A stretch of 64,000 nt of DNA from Pedobacter petrophilus (GTDB taxonomy: Bacteria; Bacteroidota; Bacteroidia; Sphingobacteriales; Sphingobacteriaceae), in contig NZ_WKKH01000015.1 in assembly GCF_009674725.1 (NCBI RefSeq), forward strand, positions 1 to 64,000, given 5' to 3'. The notes under the pieces were generated by a model, which was not told the origin of the DNA, ran no database searches, and saw only the letters and a list, made by a program, of their open reading frames with translations. How positions within the stretch are numbered: position 1 is the first letter of the stretch; the number at the start of each line of letters is the position of its first letter. Both the position numbers and the translations under genes were made by a program. Of this stretch, positions 1 through 9,138 are shown piece by piece.

Positions 1-54
1 TCACAACATCATTAACCTGCTTTTCAGCCCATCCGTTTCCTCCGAAGCGGGATG

Positions 55-85
55 CAAAGGTAGCAAAAATTACCACCGCCACAAA
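55..85 (-). promoter_or_regulatory. Strong rRNA-type promoter directed out of the left edge
   Basis: Read on the minus strand this is TTTG, a 19-nt spacer, then TACCTTTG, an exact match to the Bacteroidota sigma factor consensus (TTTG / TAnnTTTG). The transcript would start near position 48 and run off the window. The sequence after the -7 box (GCATCCCGCTTCGGAGG) resembles leaders I recall from ribosomal RNA operons in this family, so a 16S operon or another stable RNA may lie just outside. The promoter match is seen; the target is inferred. Confidence 0.6.
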
Positions 86-458
86 TCAATAACAGGATAA
101 AATGAAGCCAAAACCGTAAGCAGCTGGAAATCATCAGGGAAAAATCTAAAAAAGGTAAAACCTTTTGGAAAGAAGGGGGTTTTGAGGGGTTGGTTGAAAA
201 AAGGTTAGCGGGTTAGTAGCGATCGATCGTATATGGTTGAGAGGAATTTTCAGGCAGGTAAAAGTTGATTTAGGTAATGGATTAGCCGGATAATAGAGCT
301 TTGTGATTTATAGCTTGAGATGATTCATGCTTTCGTAAGATAGTGATGTTATAGTTGATACCTTATATAATATAGTGTAAGAAAAAGCAGCGACCCAGGT
401 ACGTGGGGGATTAAGCAGAACAAAAACCTGTAATGCTTAGCTTGGGATGCGAAAGCCT

Positions 459-667
459 GGTCAATTTTTAGGGTTGGCACTAACTAAGCCTGACTTACAC
501 TAAATGCAGAGGGTAAAAAATCTAGTGTTTATTTTCACACGATGACTTAACGCGTATAGCGATCGCTGTAACCACCTAACAAGGCCAAACCATTGTTTCT
601 TCGTTCTGCTCTTAGACCGGCATGGTCAATTTTTTGGGATGGCACTGTCCAAGCCTAACTACTGACT
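459..667. repeat. Two degenerate copies of a ~45-bp direct repeat in a non-coding stretch
   Basis: Positions 459-503 and 624-668 align over about 45 bases, both starting GGTCAATTTTT and sharing TGGCACT, AAGCCT and a CTTA end, with scattered substitutions. They lie in a gene-free stretch (86-800) where I find no convincing coding sequence. GCGATCGC at 559-566 is a short palindrome between the copies. The role is unknown; this may be decayed repeat material. Confidence 0.4.
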
Positions 668-698
668 TAGATAGAAAAATTGCGAGCCGGCACTTTTG

Positions 699-720
699 TT
701 TCTTTTGGCGCCAAAAGAAA
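699..720. repeat. Perfect 22-bp palindrome, hairpin of the interspersed repeat family
   Basis: TTTCTTTTGGC is followed directly by its exact reverse complement GCCAAAAGAAA. The flanks (GCGAGCCGGC before, AAGCCTTTCCGGGCAGG after) resemble those around the hairpins at 3859-3882 and 4327-4354, where the arms have different bases but still pair. It lies about 80 bp upstream of the comF gene. Confidence 0.55.
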
Positions 721-800
721 ACAAGCCTTTCCGGGCAGGACATGAATAAAATCCCTACCAATCCCGTACAACTTATCGCTATAATCAATAGCTTAGTTAA

Positions 801-1499
801 ATGCTATTAATATCTCGTTGGGGAAATGATTTGTTGGGCTTATTATTTCCAAATCTTTGCAATGCCTGTGGAACCAGCTTGTTCCATAGCGAAAAGCTTA
901 TTTGTACAAAATGCTTATTTGACCTCCCTTTCACAGATTATCACCTTTATCAAGAGAACAGGGTAATTAAACAGCTATGGGGTAGGGTGCCTTTAAATGC
1001 CGCCATGGCAATGCTTTATTTCAGGAAAGGTGCAAAAGCTCAAAAACTGATTCATAGTTTAAAATACAATGGTAAAACAGATGTAGGGATTTTATTGGGC
1101 ACCATGATCGGGGAACGGTTAAATGCAAGTCCGCATTATTCGGATATCGATTTTATTATCCCCGTACCCCTGCACAAACATAAATTACGATCAAGGGGCT
1201 ATAATCAAAGTAGTTTTATTGCTGATGGTATCGCAGCGCATATGAATCTCCCTGCAGATGAAAGCATTTTGATCCGATCGGTTGCTACAGAAAGTCAGAC
1301 GAAAAAAACGCGGTTTAGCAGATATGAGAATATGAAAGCTGTTTTCAAAATTAAAAAAGGTGATTTAATTGTAGGCAAACATATCTTATTAGTAGATGAT
1401 GTGATTACCACCGGCGCTACCCTCGAATCCTGCGCGAACATTTTATTAGCTCATGGCGCCCTAAAAGTTAGTATTGCAGCGGTAGCTTTCGCAGAATAA
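801..1499 (+). CDS. comF: ComF family protein (phosphoribosyltransferase-like)
   Basis: 232 aa. The N-terminal part has two cysteine pairs, CNAC at 20-23 and CTKC at 35-38, the zinc-ribbon typical of ComF. The C-terminal part is a type I phosphoribosyltransferase fold with the PRPP-binding stretch ILLVDDVITTGATL at about 195-208, and RGYNQS about 60 residues before it is also typical. In naturally competent bacteria ComF helps bring single-stranded DNA into the cytoplasm; the reaction it catalyses is not established. The gene stands alone, convergent with glyA. The ATG at 801 is chosen because it leaves a normal-length N-terminus with the cysteine motif near residue 20. No clear promoter is seen. 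Confidence 0.88.
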   Translation: MLLISRWGNDLLGLLFPNLCNACGTSLFHSEKLICTKCLFDLPFTDYHLYQENRVIKQLWGRVPLNAAMAMLYFRKGAKAQKLIHSLKYNGKTDVGILLGTMIGERLNASPHYSDIDFIIPVPLHKHKLRSRGYNQSSFIADGIAAHMNLPADESILIRSVATESQTKKTRFSRYENMKAVFKIKKGDLIVGKHILLVDDVITTGATLESCANILLAHGALKVSIAAVAFAE

Positions 1500-1514
1500 T
1501 TTTCGCCTCTTTAC

Positions 1515-1792
1515 ATCACGCGCCAAAGGATTGATGGGTTTCTTTTTATGTTTCTGGTTTCGGCATGCAGCAAACGCGGACAGTCAACATTTGATCCTTC
1601 GATACAATTGGTTTTAAAATAAATGAAATGATACCATTTTCACTTCACAAGGTTCGATCACCAGATAAATAAAAATCAAAATGCAAACTTCAGTGGCTAT
1701 CTACAAAAAGACCTGAAAGAAAAACAAAAAAATTTCCTTCTACATAAGGTTGTTACGAGATATATTAAGTTTTTGTTAAGTTTCAAAAACTA
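1515..1792 (+). pseudogene. Possible decayed lipoprotein gene (weak)
   Basis: The gap 1500-2040 has no intact gene. At 1548-1622 a short frame reads MFLVSACSKRGQSTFDPS, with a lipobox-like LVSAC, and stops after 24 codons. A second open stretch in another frame, ending near 1792, reads as hydrophilic protein (HQINKNQNANFSGYLQKD). Together they could be remnants of one small lipoprotein gene, but chance open frames in AT-rich DNA would look similar. Confidence 0.18.
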
Positions 1793-1841
1793 TTAGCACG
1801 CCATCGTGTTATTATACCGAGAGCGTTAATTTAGATGGTAA

Positions 1842-1881
1842 GGGTCGATATTTCTTTTTAGGATATCGGCCCTTTACTTTT
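1842..1881 (+). terminator. Rho-independent terminator-like hairpin without an obvious gene
   Basis: GGGTCGATAT (1842-1851) pairs with GATATCGGCCC across a short T-rich loop, and the 3' side runs into TTTACTTTTT. It is oriented to stop plus-strand transcription. The nearest plus-strand gene, comF, ends 340 bases upstream, so either a long 3' untranslated region or a small RNA would end here. Confidence 0.5.
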
Positions 1882-1986
1882 TGCTAAGATTTCCAGAACC
1901 TCTTGGAAGATAAGGTTACGGATCTAACCATAAAATTAGCGCAATTTAATCAACCGGATGGATCATCACAATCTGGTAATCAAAAA

Positions 1987-2012
1987 GAGCTTTACAAATT
2001 AATGCAAAGCTC
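1987..2012 (-). terminator. Terminator of glyA
   Basis: GAGCTTT at 1987-1993 pairs with AAAGCTC at 2006-2012. Read on the minus strand the stem is followed by TTTTTG. It begins 28 bases after the glyA stop codon. Confidence 0.6.
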
Positions 2013-2040
2013 CATATTATTTAACCGCGAAGGTTTGATA

Positions 2041-3312
2041 TTATTTATATAAAGGAAAAGCGCTTACCAGTTTAATCACTTCATCTTTAACTGCATTTAA
2101 ATTGGCTTCATCGTCTGGATGAGTTAACACCTGATCAATCAGATCAACAATTTTTTCCATTTCAGATTCTTTCAAACCACGTGTGGTAATCGCCGCTGTA
2201 CCTACACGAATTCCAGAAGTAACAAAAGGAGATTTATCATCAAAAGGAACCATGTTTTTATTTACCGTTATTTCAGCTTTCTCTAATGCATTTTCTGCAG
2301 CCTTTCCGGTAATGTTTTTGTTCCTCAAATCGATTAACATCAAGTGATTATCTGTACCACCAGAAATAATTCCGTAACCTTTAGCCACGAAAGCTTTTGC
2401 CATCGCCTGTGCATTCGCAGCAACCTGTTTAATATAGGTACCATATTCTTCAGTTAAGGCTTCGCCAAAAGCAATGGCTTTAGCCGCAATAATATGCTCT
2501 AGCGGCCCACCCTGCGTACCTGGAAAAACAGCCATATCCAACAAATTGCTCATCATGCGCGTTTCGCCTTTCGGTGTTTTTAATCCCCATGGGTTTTCAA
2601 AATCCTTCCCCATCATAATCATCCCACCACGTGGACCACGCAAAGTTTTATGTGTGGTAGTGGTTACAATATGGCAATGAGGAAGTGGGTTTGCCAGTAA
2701 ACCTTTTGCAATCAACCCGGCAGGGTGAGAAATATCAGCTAAAACCAAAGCGCCGATTTTATCTGCTACCGAACGAATGAAGGCATAATCCCACTCACGG
2801 GAATAAGCAGAAGCGCCACAGATAATTAATTTCGGTTTTTCTGCTAAAGCAACTTCTTCCAGCTTTTTATAATCAATTAATCCAGTCTCTTTTTCTACAC
2901 CATAAAATAAGGGCTGATAAAGTTTTCCGGAAAAGTTTACAGGCGAACCGTGTGTTAAGTGGCCACCATGAGAAAGATCAAAACCTAAAATTTTATCTCC
3001 GGCTTGCAAAACAGCCAGCATTACCGCTGCATTTGCCTGTGCGCCAGAATGCGGCTGAACATTTACCCATGCTGCACCAAATAATTCTTTTGCCCTATCA
3101 ATAGCAATTTGCTCTACCACATCAACAACCTGGCAACCGCCATAATAGCGTTTCCCTGGTAAGCCTTCAGCATATTTGTTTGTTAAAACTGAACCGGCAG
3201 CTTCCATCACTTGCTTGCTTACAAAGTTTTCAGATGCAATAAGTTCTAAACCATGTTCCTGGCGGTTTAATTCCTTATCAATTAGTTCAAAGATTTTGGT
3301 ATCGCGTATCAT
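2041..3312 (-). CDS. glyA: Serine hydroxymethyltransferase
   Basis: 423 aa, full length for the family. GlyA is a cytoplasmic PLP enzyme converting serine and tetrahydrofolate to glycine and 5,10-methylene-tetrahydrofolate, the main source of one-carbon units. The PLP lysine is K222 in [14 protein letters not shown] (about 217-230). The N-terminal [10 protein letters not shown] (23-32) and [13 protein letters not shown] (47-59) blocks that form the active-site cleft are intact. It is monocistronic, with its own -7 promoter box about 30 bases upstream and a terminator just downstream. The start at 3312 gives the expected N-terminus. Confidence 0.97.
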   Translation of the reverse strand: MIRDTKIFELIDKELNRQEHGLELIASENFVSKQVMEAAGSVLTNKYAEGLPGKRYYGGCQVVDVVEQIAIDRAKELFGAAWVNVQPHSGAQANAAVMLAVLQAGDKILGFDLSHGGHLTHGSPVNFSGKLYQPLFYGVEKETGLIDYKKLEEVALAEKPKLIICGASAYSREWDYAFIRSVADKIGALVLADISHPAGLIAKGLLANPLPHCHIVTTTTHKTLRGPRGGMIMMGKDFENPWGLKTPKGETRMMSNLLDMAVFPGTQGGPLEHIIAAKAIAFGEALTEEYGTYIKQVAANAQAMAKAFVAKGYGIISGGTDNHLMLIDLRNKNITGKAAENALEKAEITVNKNMVPFDDKSPFVTSGIRVGTAAITTRGLKESEMEKIVDLIDQVLTHPDDEANLNAVKDEVIKLVSAFPLYK

Positions 3313-3337
3313 CCTGTTTAGGTTTGTGTTTTTTTGG

Positions 3338-3366
3338 CAAAAGTAAGAAATTAATCCTTAACGCAG
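3338..3366 (-). promoter_or_regulatory. Promoter of glyA
   Basis: On the minus strand TACTTTTG (3345-3338) fits the TAnnTTTG -7 consensus. CTG sits at the -33 position with an 18-nt spacer, one mismatch from TTG. The transcript would start about 20 bases before the glyA ATG. Confidence 0.5.
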
Positions 3367-3679
3367 AGATGAATATGAGATAATTACAGGATAAATGTTC
3401 ACCCAAAAAGATTCGAAATATAGACAGAGAAATTTAGACTTGTGATACAGATTGCATTTCTGCTTACCGGCGTTATTACGTGGATAGCAATGGAAAAATA
3501 AACCACAAAGAATACCGAGAAAGGCACTAAGAAACACAGGAGCTTGTTATTAGAATGCCTGCCTTAACAGTTTATTTTTAAACATCTACACCTCAAATAC
3601 ATCAGGCAATTCATCATATTGATTTTTTATAATCAACATCCTTCAGAACTACAGAGAGGGCGAACCCTGTTATCATCAT

Positions 3680-4002
3680 CCTGCTCTCCGGCCTGGGAAA
3701 TGATGGAAGGAGAAAACGTTTAAAGCTTTGACTACAATCTTTCAAACCACCACTACCCAAGGCAGCGCGTTCTCTCCCGATCCTTCATCGGGTGCTTGTG
3801 CTGCCGAAATTAAGCTTTAACGATTTTATCCGACATCAGTTCCAAGCCTTGAGTTTTGCTTCTTTTTGTCAAGAAAAAGAAGATAACCCTTCGGCGGCCA
3901 GCCGAGGCAAGCCAGCGCAGCAGCCAAATGATTGATAAGCCACAATAAGATAGATTGCTTCACACCCTCACTCAACCCCAACTTCAGTTCGCAATGATTT
4001 TT
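3680..4002. repeat. Structured interspersed repeat, copy A
   Basis: About 323 bp, largely the same as copy B at 4146-4472, within a gene-free stretch (3346-4584). The first half has nested complementary arms: CGTTTAAAGCTT (3717-3728) with AAGCTTTAACG (3812-3822, one bulge), GGCAGC (3761-3766) with GCTGCC (3800-3805), and CCCGAT (3776-3781) with ATCGGG (3787-3792). Then come a hairpin of CTTCTTTTT (3859-3867) with AAAAAGAAG (3874-3882) and a GC-rich block TTCGGCGGCCAGCCGAGG. No protein is encoded. Some kind of non-autonomous mobile or structured repeat is likely; I cannot name the family. Confidence 0.75.
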
Positions 4003-4145
4003 CGTATAAGGAATAGGTCCTGAATTAAGTTCAGAAGGACTACCGCTTTAACCCACTGTTCATGCAATGGCGAAAACAATGTTTACATTCAATAACCTCA
4101 TGAATCTAATGAAGCACATCGCTATTTCCATGATGCTATTTCCAC

Positions 4146-4472
4146 CCTGCCCTCCGGCCTGGGAAATGATGGAAGGAGAAAACGTTTAAAGCTTCTCCCA
4201 CAACCTTTCAAACCACCACAACCCAAGGCAGCGCGTTCTCTCCCGATTCTTCATCGGGTGCTTGTGCTGCCGAAAAAAAGCTTTAACGATTTTATCCGAC
4301 ATCAGTTCCAAGCCTTGATTTTTTTGTTACTTTTTTGATCAAGCAAAAAAGTAAGAGCCTTTCGGCGGCCAGCCGAGGCAAGCCAGCGCAGCGGCCAAAT
4401 GATTGATAAGCCACAATAAGATAGATTGCTTCACACCTTCACTCCACTCCACTTCAGTTCGCAGCGATTTTT
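4146..4472. repeat. Structured interspersed repeat, copy B
   Basis: Direct repeat of 3680-4002, about 470 bp downstream. The nested GGCAGC/GCTGCC and CCCGAT/ATCGGG arms are unchanged. The second hairpin is TTACTTTTTTG (4327-4337) with CAAAAAAGTAA (4344-4354), so both arms differ from copy A yet still pair. The 143 bp between the copies and the bases to 4584 show no gene; near 4510-4535 there is a short imperfect run of ACGAACA-like units. Confidence 0.75.
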
Positions 4473-4584
4473 TGAACATAATCGTTTATCTATACCTTGT
4501 ATCCCATCAAACGAACAACGAGCAACGAAAAACGAACACACTCCGAAACCTTCGTAAACTCTTCCTGAAATAGCCAGATTGAAT

Positions 4585-6216
4585 CTAAAAATCTCTGTAT
4601 AAATTTCTGAAGGTACTTCTTACACCAAACGTTACTAAGCCGGTATTTTGAGTAGTTAATGCGGAAGACTCCCTTCTGATGATTCCGCCTATTTCAGCGC
4701 GAAGGTTGTATTTTGGATTGATCAGATAAGAAACCTTTGCTTCTGTAAAGAATAAGTTTGTTTTTATTCCCTGACCGGTACTCACACCATAATCCTGTAC
4801 CCGGGTTTCATAACTTAAAAAGATATTTTTTCCATAATTCAAGCCTGCCGGATCTGCACCATAGTTGGCATAAATCATTTGACCCTGAAAATCAAATCGT
4901 TTATAGCTATAATTCAACAAACCCAAAAACTCCCTGAAGTTGGCGCCAAAGGGGTGAGCCAGGGGCTGGTTCATGGCTGCGTAATTTGAAACACGATCGA
5001 AGTGGGCGTAGGTATAAGGTTTAGCAGTGTTAAATTCTGCCAGGTAATTTAAACGGGGTACCTTAAATAAATCTGAACCCCTGAAACCCACCTGAATGGC
5101 ATGTTTATTGGCCCAATAGCCATTGCTTGAAAATATTTCTTTAGCTGTAAACTCATCAAACATAAACTGACCATAAATGGTCGTTTTATCCAGGATTTCA
5201 TACTTTAAATTAACACCCAAACGCATTTTGTCCGGAGAAGTGGTATTGGCACTTTCTACAGAACGCAGGAATATAAACGGGTGTGCGTAATTAAAATCGA
5301 AGCCTCTTTTCCCTTCCTTTTCGGCATCAGCCCAGGTTACTGCCTGGAAAAAGCTTGCAGAGAAACGTTTGGTAATGTTCCAGTCCAGGTAATGCGCAGC
5401 CATCCACTTACCACGATCGCCCAGCCTGCGGTCTTCTGTAAACCTTTCCGCACCGGGATCTAACATATAAGCGAAAATGGTTTGGTATTGCACGTTCCCC
5501 AAAGTAGCCCTTAACCTTAAAAAGGAATAGTTTGCAGCAACATCCGAAAGCAACATGGAACGGTAACCATCACCGATAAAATTTTTATCGTAACCTAAGG
5601 CAATGTTTAAATGCTTATTGGCAGTAAAAGAAAGCAATGCAGTAGCGTAAGACCAATCTTTTGTTTTGCCATCTAATTTACCGGTCATTTCACTTGGCAC
5701 CACCTGGTTGGTGTTAATGAAGTCGGTGACGTAGTTGGCAAATACCCCTTGATTTTCGTAAGCACTGGCATAAAAGGAGAACTGCTTGCCAATGTCGCCA
5801 CCAATCTGGAAGCCCCGGGTGTTTAACCAGGTCGTTTTACTTTCTTTAAACTCCCTTCCGATCTGGAAATCAGGCAGGAAATCAATATAAACGTTGTAAT
5901 CATCACCATTAAAATTGACCAGATGCTCATCTGTCAGTTTTCTTCTTACCCAGCTTCTTTTGTTCAGGCTATCTACGCCCATTTTCATTAAAGACTGGTA
6001 TTGACCCACCAACAAGCTATCATCAGCATAAAAACCCCTTATAGAACTGTGGAAGCTGGAGTTAATATCATAAACAGAAGGATTTAATTTTTGATAAAAC
6101 TGGTAAGAATATGGAATATTTTGATTTGGAGTTTGCGCAAAGGCTACATTATTTATCGCAAATAATGTAATGATGGCAAACAATAAGATTATAAGCGGGG
6201 TATTAGTTCTTTTCAT
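4585..6216 (-). CDS. Wzi/RemB-like outer-membrane beta-barrel protein (capsule assembly)
   Basis: 543 aa with a signal peptide (about 1-27, hydrophobic core IILLFAIITLFAI, cleavage after AFA). The remainder is rich in alternating aromatic and polar strands, with a terminal aromatic residue (LYRDF) typical of outer-membrane barrels. It resembles the Wzi capsule-assembly family, whose Bacteroidota members include the gliding-motility protein RemB. Wzi anchors exported capsular polysaccharide to the outer surface. The first codons overlap the end of the WbpM-like gene by 14 bases, so it is the last gene of the polysaccharide operon, which supports a role in attaching or displaying the finished glycan. 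The family is fairly sure; the exact role is inferred. Confidence 0.75.
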   Translation of the reverse strand: MKRTNTPLIILLFAIITLFAINNVAFAQTPNQNIPYSYQFYQKLNPSVYDINSSFHSSIRGFYADDSLLVGQYQSLMKMGVDSLNKRSWVRRKLTDEHLVNFNGDDYNVYIDFLPDFQIGREFKESKTTWLNTRGFQIGGDIGKQFSFYASAYENQGVFANYVTDFINTNQVVPSEMTGKLDGKTKDWSYATALLSFTANKHLNIALGYDKNFIGDGYRSMLLSDVAANYSFLRLRATLGNVQYQTIFAYMLDPGAERFTEDRRLGDRGKWMAAHYLDWNITKRFSASFFQAVTWADAEKEGKRGFDFNYAHPFIFLRSVESANTTSPDKMRLGVNLKYEILDKTTIYGQFMFDEFTAKEIFSSNGYWANKHAIQVGFRGSDLFKVPRLNYLAEFNTAKPYTYAHFDRVSNYAAMNQPLAHPFGANFREFLGLLNYSYKRFDFQGQMIYANYGADPAGLNYGKNIFLSYETRVQDYGVSTGQGIKTNLFFTEAKVSYLINPKYNLRAEIGGIIRRESSALTTQNTGLVTFGVRSTFRNLYRDF

Positions 6217-8146
6217 CCGTATGGTCTAGTTCTTCGTAAATTGAATTATTGCTCTTGTATTCTTGTACCAGTTGTTTCATCATCACCACCACCTGTCTGT
6301 TATCGTTTGATTTGGCACAGTTGATCAGTTTGTAGATGTGTTGTTCTACATCATTAAATATATATTCCCTTACTTTCCCGATCATGATTTTATGGTGATG
6401 GGTAGGCATGGTATTCTCGTTATCATTTAATAACTCTTCAAATAATTTTTCACCGGGACGGAGACCACTATACTGAATCTTAATGTCTTGGTTAGGGATC
6501 AGTCCGGCTAAACGAATCATCTTTTTGGCCAGCTCTACAATTTTAACCGATTTACCCATATCAAAGATGTAAATCTCGCCCCCAACACCCATATTTCCGG
6601 CCTCCAGTACCAAACGGCAAGCCTCTGGAATGGTCATAAAATAACGGGTAATTTCCGGATGCGTAACTGTAACCGGCCCTCCCTTTTCGATCTGGTGTTT
6701 AAACCGGGGAATCACCGAGCCATTAGAGCCCAGTACATTGCCAAACCTTGTGGTAATAAACTTCGTAATGGGCTTAACATTCAGGTCATTAATATAACTT
6801 AATCCGTTGCTAAAGATATGGTTTTGATTAATTAAAGTATTGTTTAAAGACTGTACATAAATCTCCGCAATTCTTTTTGACGCACCCATGATATTGGTAG
6901 GGTTAACGGCTTTATCGGTAGAGATCATTACAAATTTACGTACCCCGTATTTTACGGATAAATCGGCAAGGATTTTGGTACCCATCACATTGGTTTTTAT
7001 GGCTTCGCAAGGGTTATCCTCCATTAAAGGCACATGTTTATATGCTGCTGCATGGTAAACAAAATGTGGTTTGTAAGTCTGAAACAGGTATTCCATTCTG
7101 TTGATATCGCGTGCATCGCCTACGGCGGCATGATAGTTGGCATTCTGACTAGACTCTTCCAGCTCGAGGTATAGGTCGTGGAGGGCAGTTTCAGACTGAT
7201 CATTCAGGATAATCAGGCTGGGTTCAAACTTCAGCAACTGGCGCACAATTTCACTGCCAATAGAACCGGCAGCGCCCGTAATTAAGATTCGTTTATTTTT
7301 AATCTGGCTCCGGATGCCTTCTACGTCGATTTCGATGGTTTTCCGGTTAAGCAGATCTTCAATATTCAGGTTCTGAATTTGGGAAGATTGTAATTTCCCG
7401 TCAATCCAGACGTTGGAAGGTGGAATGTTTAACACCACGACATCATAAGCCAGGCAGGCATCAACAATTTCATTTTTCACCTCAATCGGGATACTGAAGG
7501 AAGCAAAAATAAGTTCGTCTATCTCCCTGTTGGAGATCAAAAGCCTTAATTCCTTTGCATCCAGAATCCTCACCCCATCGATGGTTTTCCCTACTTTCCG
7601 AACATCATCATCTACAAAAGCAACAATGTTTTTATTCACGCGGTTATCGTGATCAAACGTTCTTTTGGTGGCCACACCGGCCTCGCCCGCGCCATAAATA
7701 ACCACCCGCATTTTATCCAGGTGGAGGTTTTTAACGTAAGTGAAAAAGTATTTGATTAAAATCCGATAAGTGATCAGCAATACAAAGCTCACTAAACCAT
7801 AAACCACCACGATGATGTTGGAGATGAGCATCTTAGCACTAAACGCGAGAATAGTTACATTTAGCACAAATAAAATTGCGCTGCTTAATACCACAGCAAA
7901 CAAAATGCGCAAGGTATCCTGAGCGCTGGTATAACGAATAATCCCACTATAGGATTTTACGGATAGAAAAACAACAATATTAATTGCAATGGTAACCAAT
8001 GCACTACGGCTAAAAAAGATCACATCTAAATCGGTGATATCAAAATTATACCTAATAAAATAGGCGGCTCCAAGGGAGATCAGGCAAATCATCAAATCTA
8101 TGATGAAGATGAGCCAGCGGGGAACTATATTAACTTTGCTAAACAC
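6203..8146 (-). CDS. Membrane-bound nucleotide-sugar 4,6-dehydratase (WbpM/CapD type)
   Basis: 647 aa. Four membrane helices (about 10-130) are followed by a first Rossmann-like domain (YGAGEAG, 151-157) and a second dehydratase domain with GAAGSIG at 291-297. The catalytic block STDKAV (409-414) is followed by M420 and K424, the Ser-Met-Lys arrangement of the large WbpM-type enzymes, where Met replaces the usual Tyr. These enzymes convert UDP-GlcNAc to UDP-4-keto-6-deoxy-GlcNAc at the inner membrane. The gene follows a WbpL-like transferase and a WbpV-like reductase, the same order as in Pseudomonas O-antigen loci, so the product is probably UDP-QuiNAc or UDP-FucNAc for the first sugar. CapD-type inverting activity cannot be excluded. 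Confidence 0.88.
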   Translation of the reverse strand: MFSKVNIVPRWLIFIIDLMICLISLGAAYFIRYNFDITDLDVIFFSRSALVTIAINIVVFLSVKSYSGIIRYTSAQDTLRILFAVVLSSAILFVLNVTILAFSAKMLISNIIVVVYGLVSFVLLITYRILIKYFFTYVKNLHLDKMRVVIYGAGEAGVATKRTFDHDNRVNKNIVAFVDDDVRKVGKTIDGVRILDAKELRLLISNREIDELIFASFSIPIEVKNEIVDACLAYDVVVLNIPPSNVWIDGKLQSSQIQNLNIEDLLNRKTIEIDVEGIRSQIKNKRILITGAAGSIGSEIVRQLLKFEPSLIILNDQSETALHDLYLELEESSQNANYHAAVGDARDINRMEYLFQTYKPHFVYHAAAYKHVPLMEDNPCEAIKTNVMGTKILADLSVKYGVRKFVMISTDKAVNPTNIMGASKRIAEIYVQSLNNTLINQNHIFSNGLSYINDLNVKPITKFITTRFGNVLGSNGSVIPRFKHQIEKGGPVTVTHPEITRYFMTIPEACRLVLEAGNMGVGGEIYIFDMGKSVKIVELAKKMIRLAGLIPNQDIKIQYSGLRPGEKLFEELLNDNENTMPTHHHKIMIGKVREYIFNDVEQHIYKLINCAKSNDNRQVVVMMKQLVQEYKSNNSIYEELDHTDEKN

Positions 8147-8154
8147 CGGTTTCT

Positions 8155-9138
8155 TTAACTATTATCTGCATGGTTACTGTGTATTAACTGGCGTCTGCCC
8201 TGAATAATCAACCGCAACACCACAATAAACGTACCTGTTATGATTAAAATCAGCGCAAGATAAGATAAATTGTTTGTTGAACGATAAATTAAGCAGGCGT
8301 TAACCCCCAGCTGAACCAGGCAATAGCCGATTGCAACGTTTAAATGGGGAATTTTTTTCTCATTGGCGAGAAACTGATAAAAGTGCGTCCGGTGGGCTTC
8401 ACTGATATTTTCTCTTCTGATCAACCGGAAAAGGATGGTACTCACTACGTCCCATCCATACACCAGCAGCAATAAAATATAACTCAGGTTCTCAGTTGCG
8501 ATGATGAGTTTCAAAATGAAAAATAAAATAATGAAAGCAATGCTCACGCTTCCTACATCGCCTGCAAAACACCTTGCGTTTTTGCGAAAGTTAAAGAAGT
8601 TAAAAATCAGAACAGCAATAATGGCGATGATCAGCACCATTTGATCTGCAAAAAGCGTTTCATTATTATTGATATAGAGTAAGGTAAGCAAAGTGAGCAA
8701 AGCGTAACTACCGGTGATTCCGTTAATGCCATCCATAAAATTTACGGCATTGATACTTCCAATCACAAAAAACAGGGCCACAACAATCAGGTACCAGGGG
8801 AAAGTAAAGAGGTTAAGCTGATAAAACAATAAGGCAACAGCCATGAGGTGTATGCTAAACCGCAATTTAGAATCCTGCGGTTTAAGGTCATCAAGAAAAC
8901 TTATTGCACTAATCAGTACTAAACCCAGTATAAACCAGCCATAATGAAAGCCAGAATAAGCATACTCAAAAACCAGGGCCAATGGAAAAATAATTCCCCC
9001 GCCCCTGATGGTATGAACCGAATGAGAACTTCGGGCATTGGGCCGGTCTATAATATCGTTTTTTTCTGCAATGTAGAGGTATAACCACATTATAGCAAAC
9101 AAAAAAACAGTAAAGATAATTAAGGTAAAATCAATCAT
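8155..9138 (-). CDS. Undecaprenyl-phosphate sugar-1-phosphate transferase (WbpL/WecA family)
   Basis: 327 aa polytopic membrane protein. Family signatures are DRPNARSSH with IRGGG (31-49), the DD pair at 83-84, NFMDGING at 133-140 and FAGDVGS at 191-197, which bind Mg2+ and the nucleotide sugar. It transfers a HexNAc-1-phosphate (by context 6-deoxy-HexNAc) to undecaprenyl phosphate, starting each repeat unit on the inner face of the membrane. It lies 8 bases before the WbpM-like gene and overlaps the preceding SDR gene by 4 bases (ATGA), so the three are co-translated. Substrate identity is inferred from these neighbours. Confidence 0.88.
   Translation of the reverse strand: MIDFTLIIFTVFLFAIMWLYLYIAEKNDIIDRPNARSSHSVHTIRGGGIIFPLALVFEYAYSGFHYGWFILGLVLISAISFLDDLKPQDSKLRFSIHLMAVALLFYQLNLFTFPWYLIVVALFFVIGSINAVNFMDGINGITGSYALLTLLTLLYINNNETLFADQMVLIIAIIAVLIFNFFNFRKNARCFAGDVGSVSIAFIILFFILKLIIATENLSYILLLLVYGWDVVSTILFRLIRRENISEAHRTHFYQFLANEKKIPHLNVAIGYCLVQLGVNACLIYRSTNNLSYLALILIITGTFIVVLRLIIQGRRQLIHSNHADNS

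Noticed and set aside
622..810. Open frame of 62 aa upstream of comF
   Set aside because: It runs through the palindrome and repeat flank and has no protein-like pattern, so it is probably a by-product of the repeat.
1640..1670. GGTTCGATCACC resembling a tRNA T-arm
   Set aside because: There is no matching acceptor, D or anticodon stem around it.
4500..4540. Short ACGAAC-like tandem stretch as a regulatory array
   Set aside because: Units are irregular and too short to separate from low-complexity drift.
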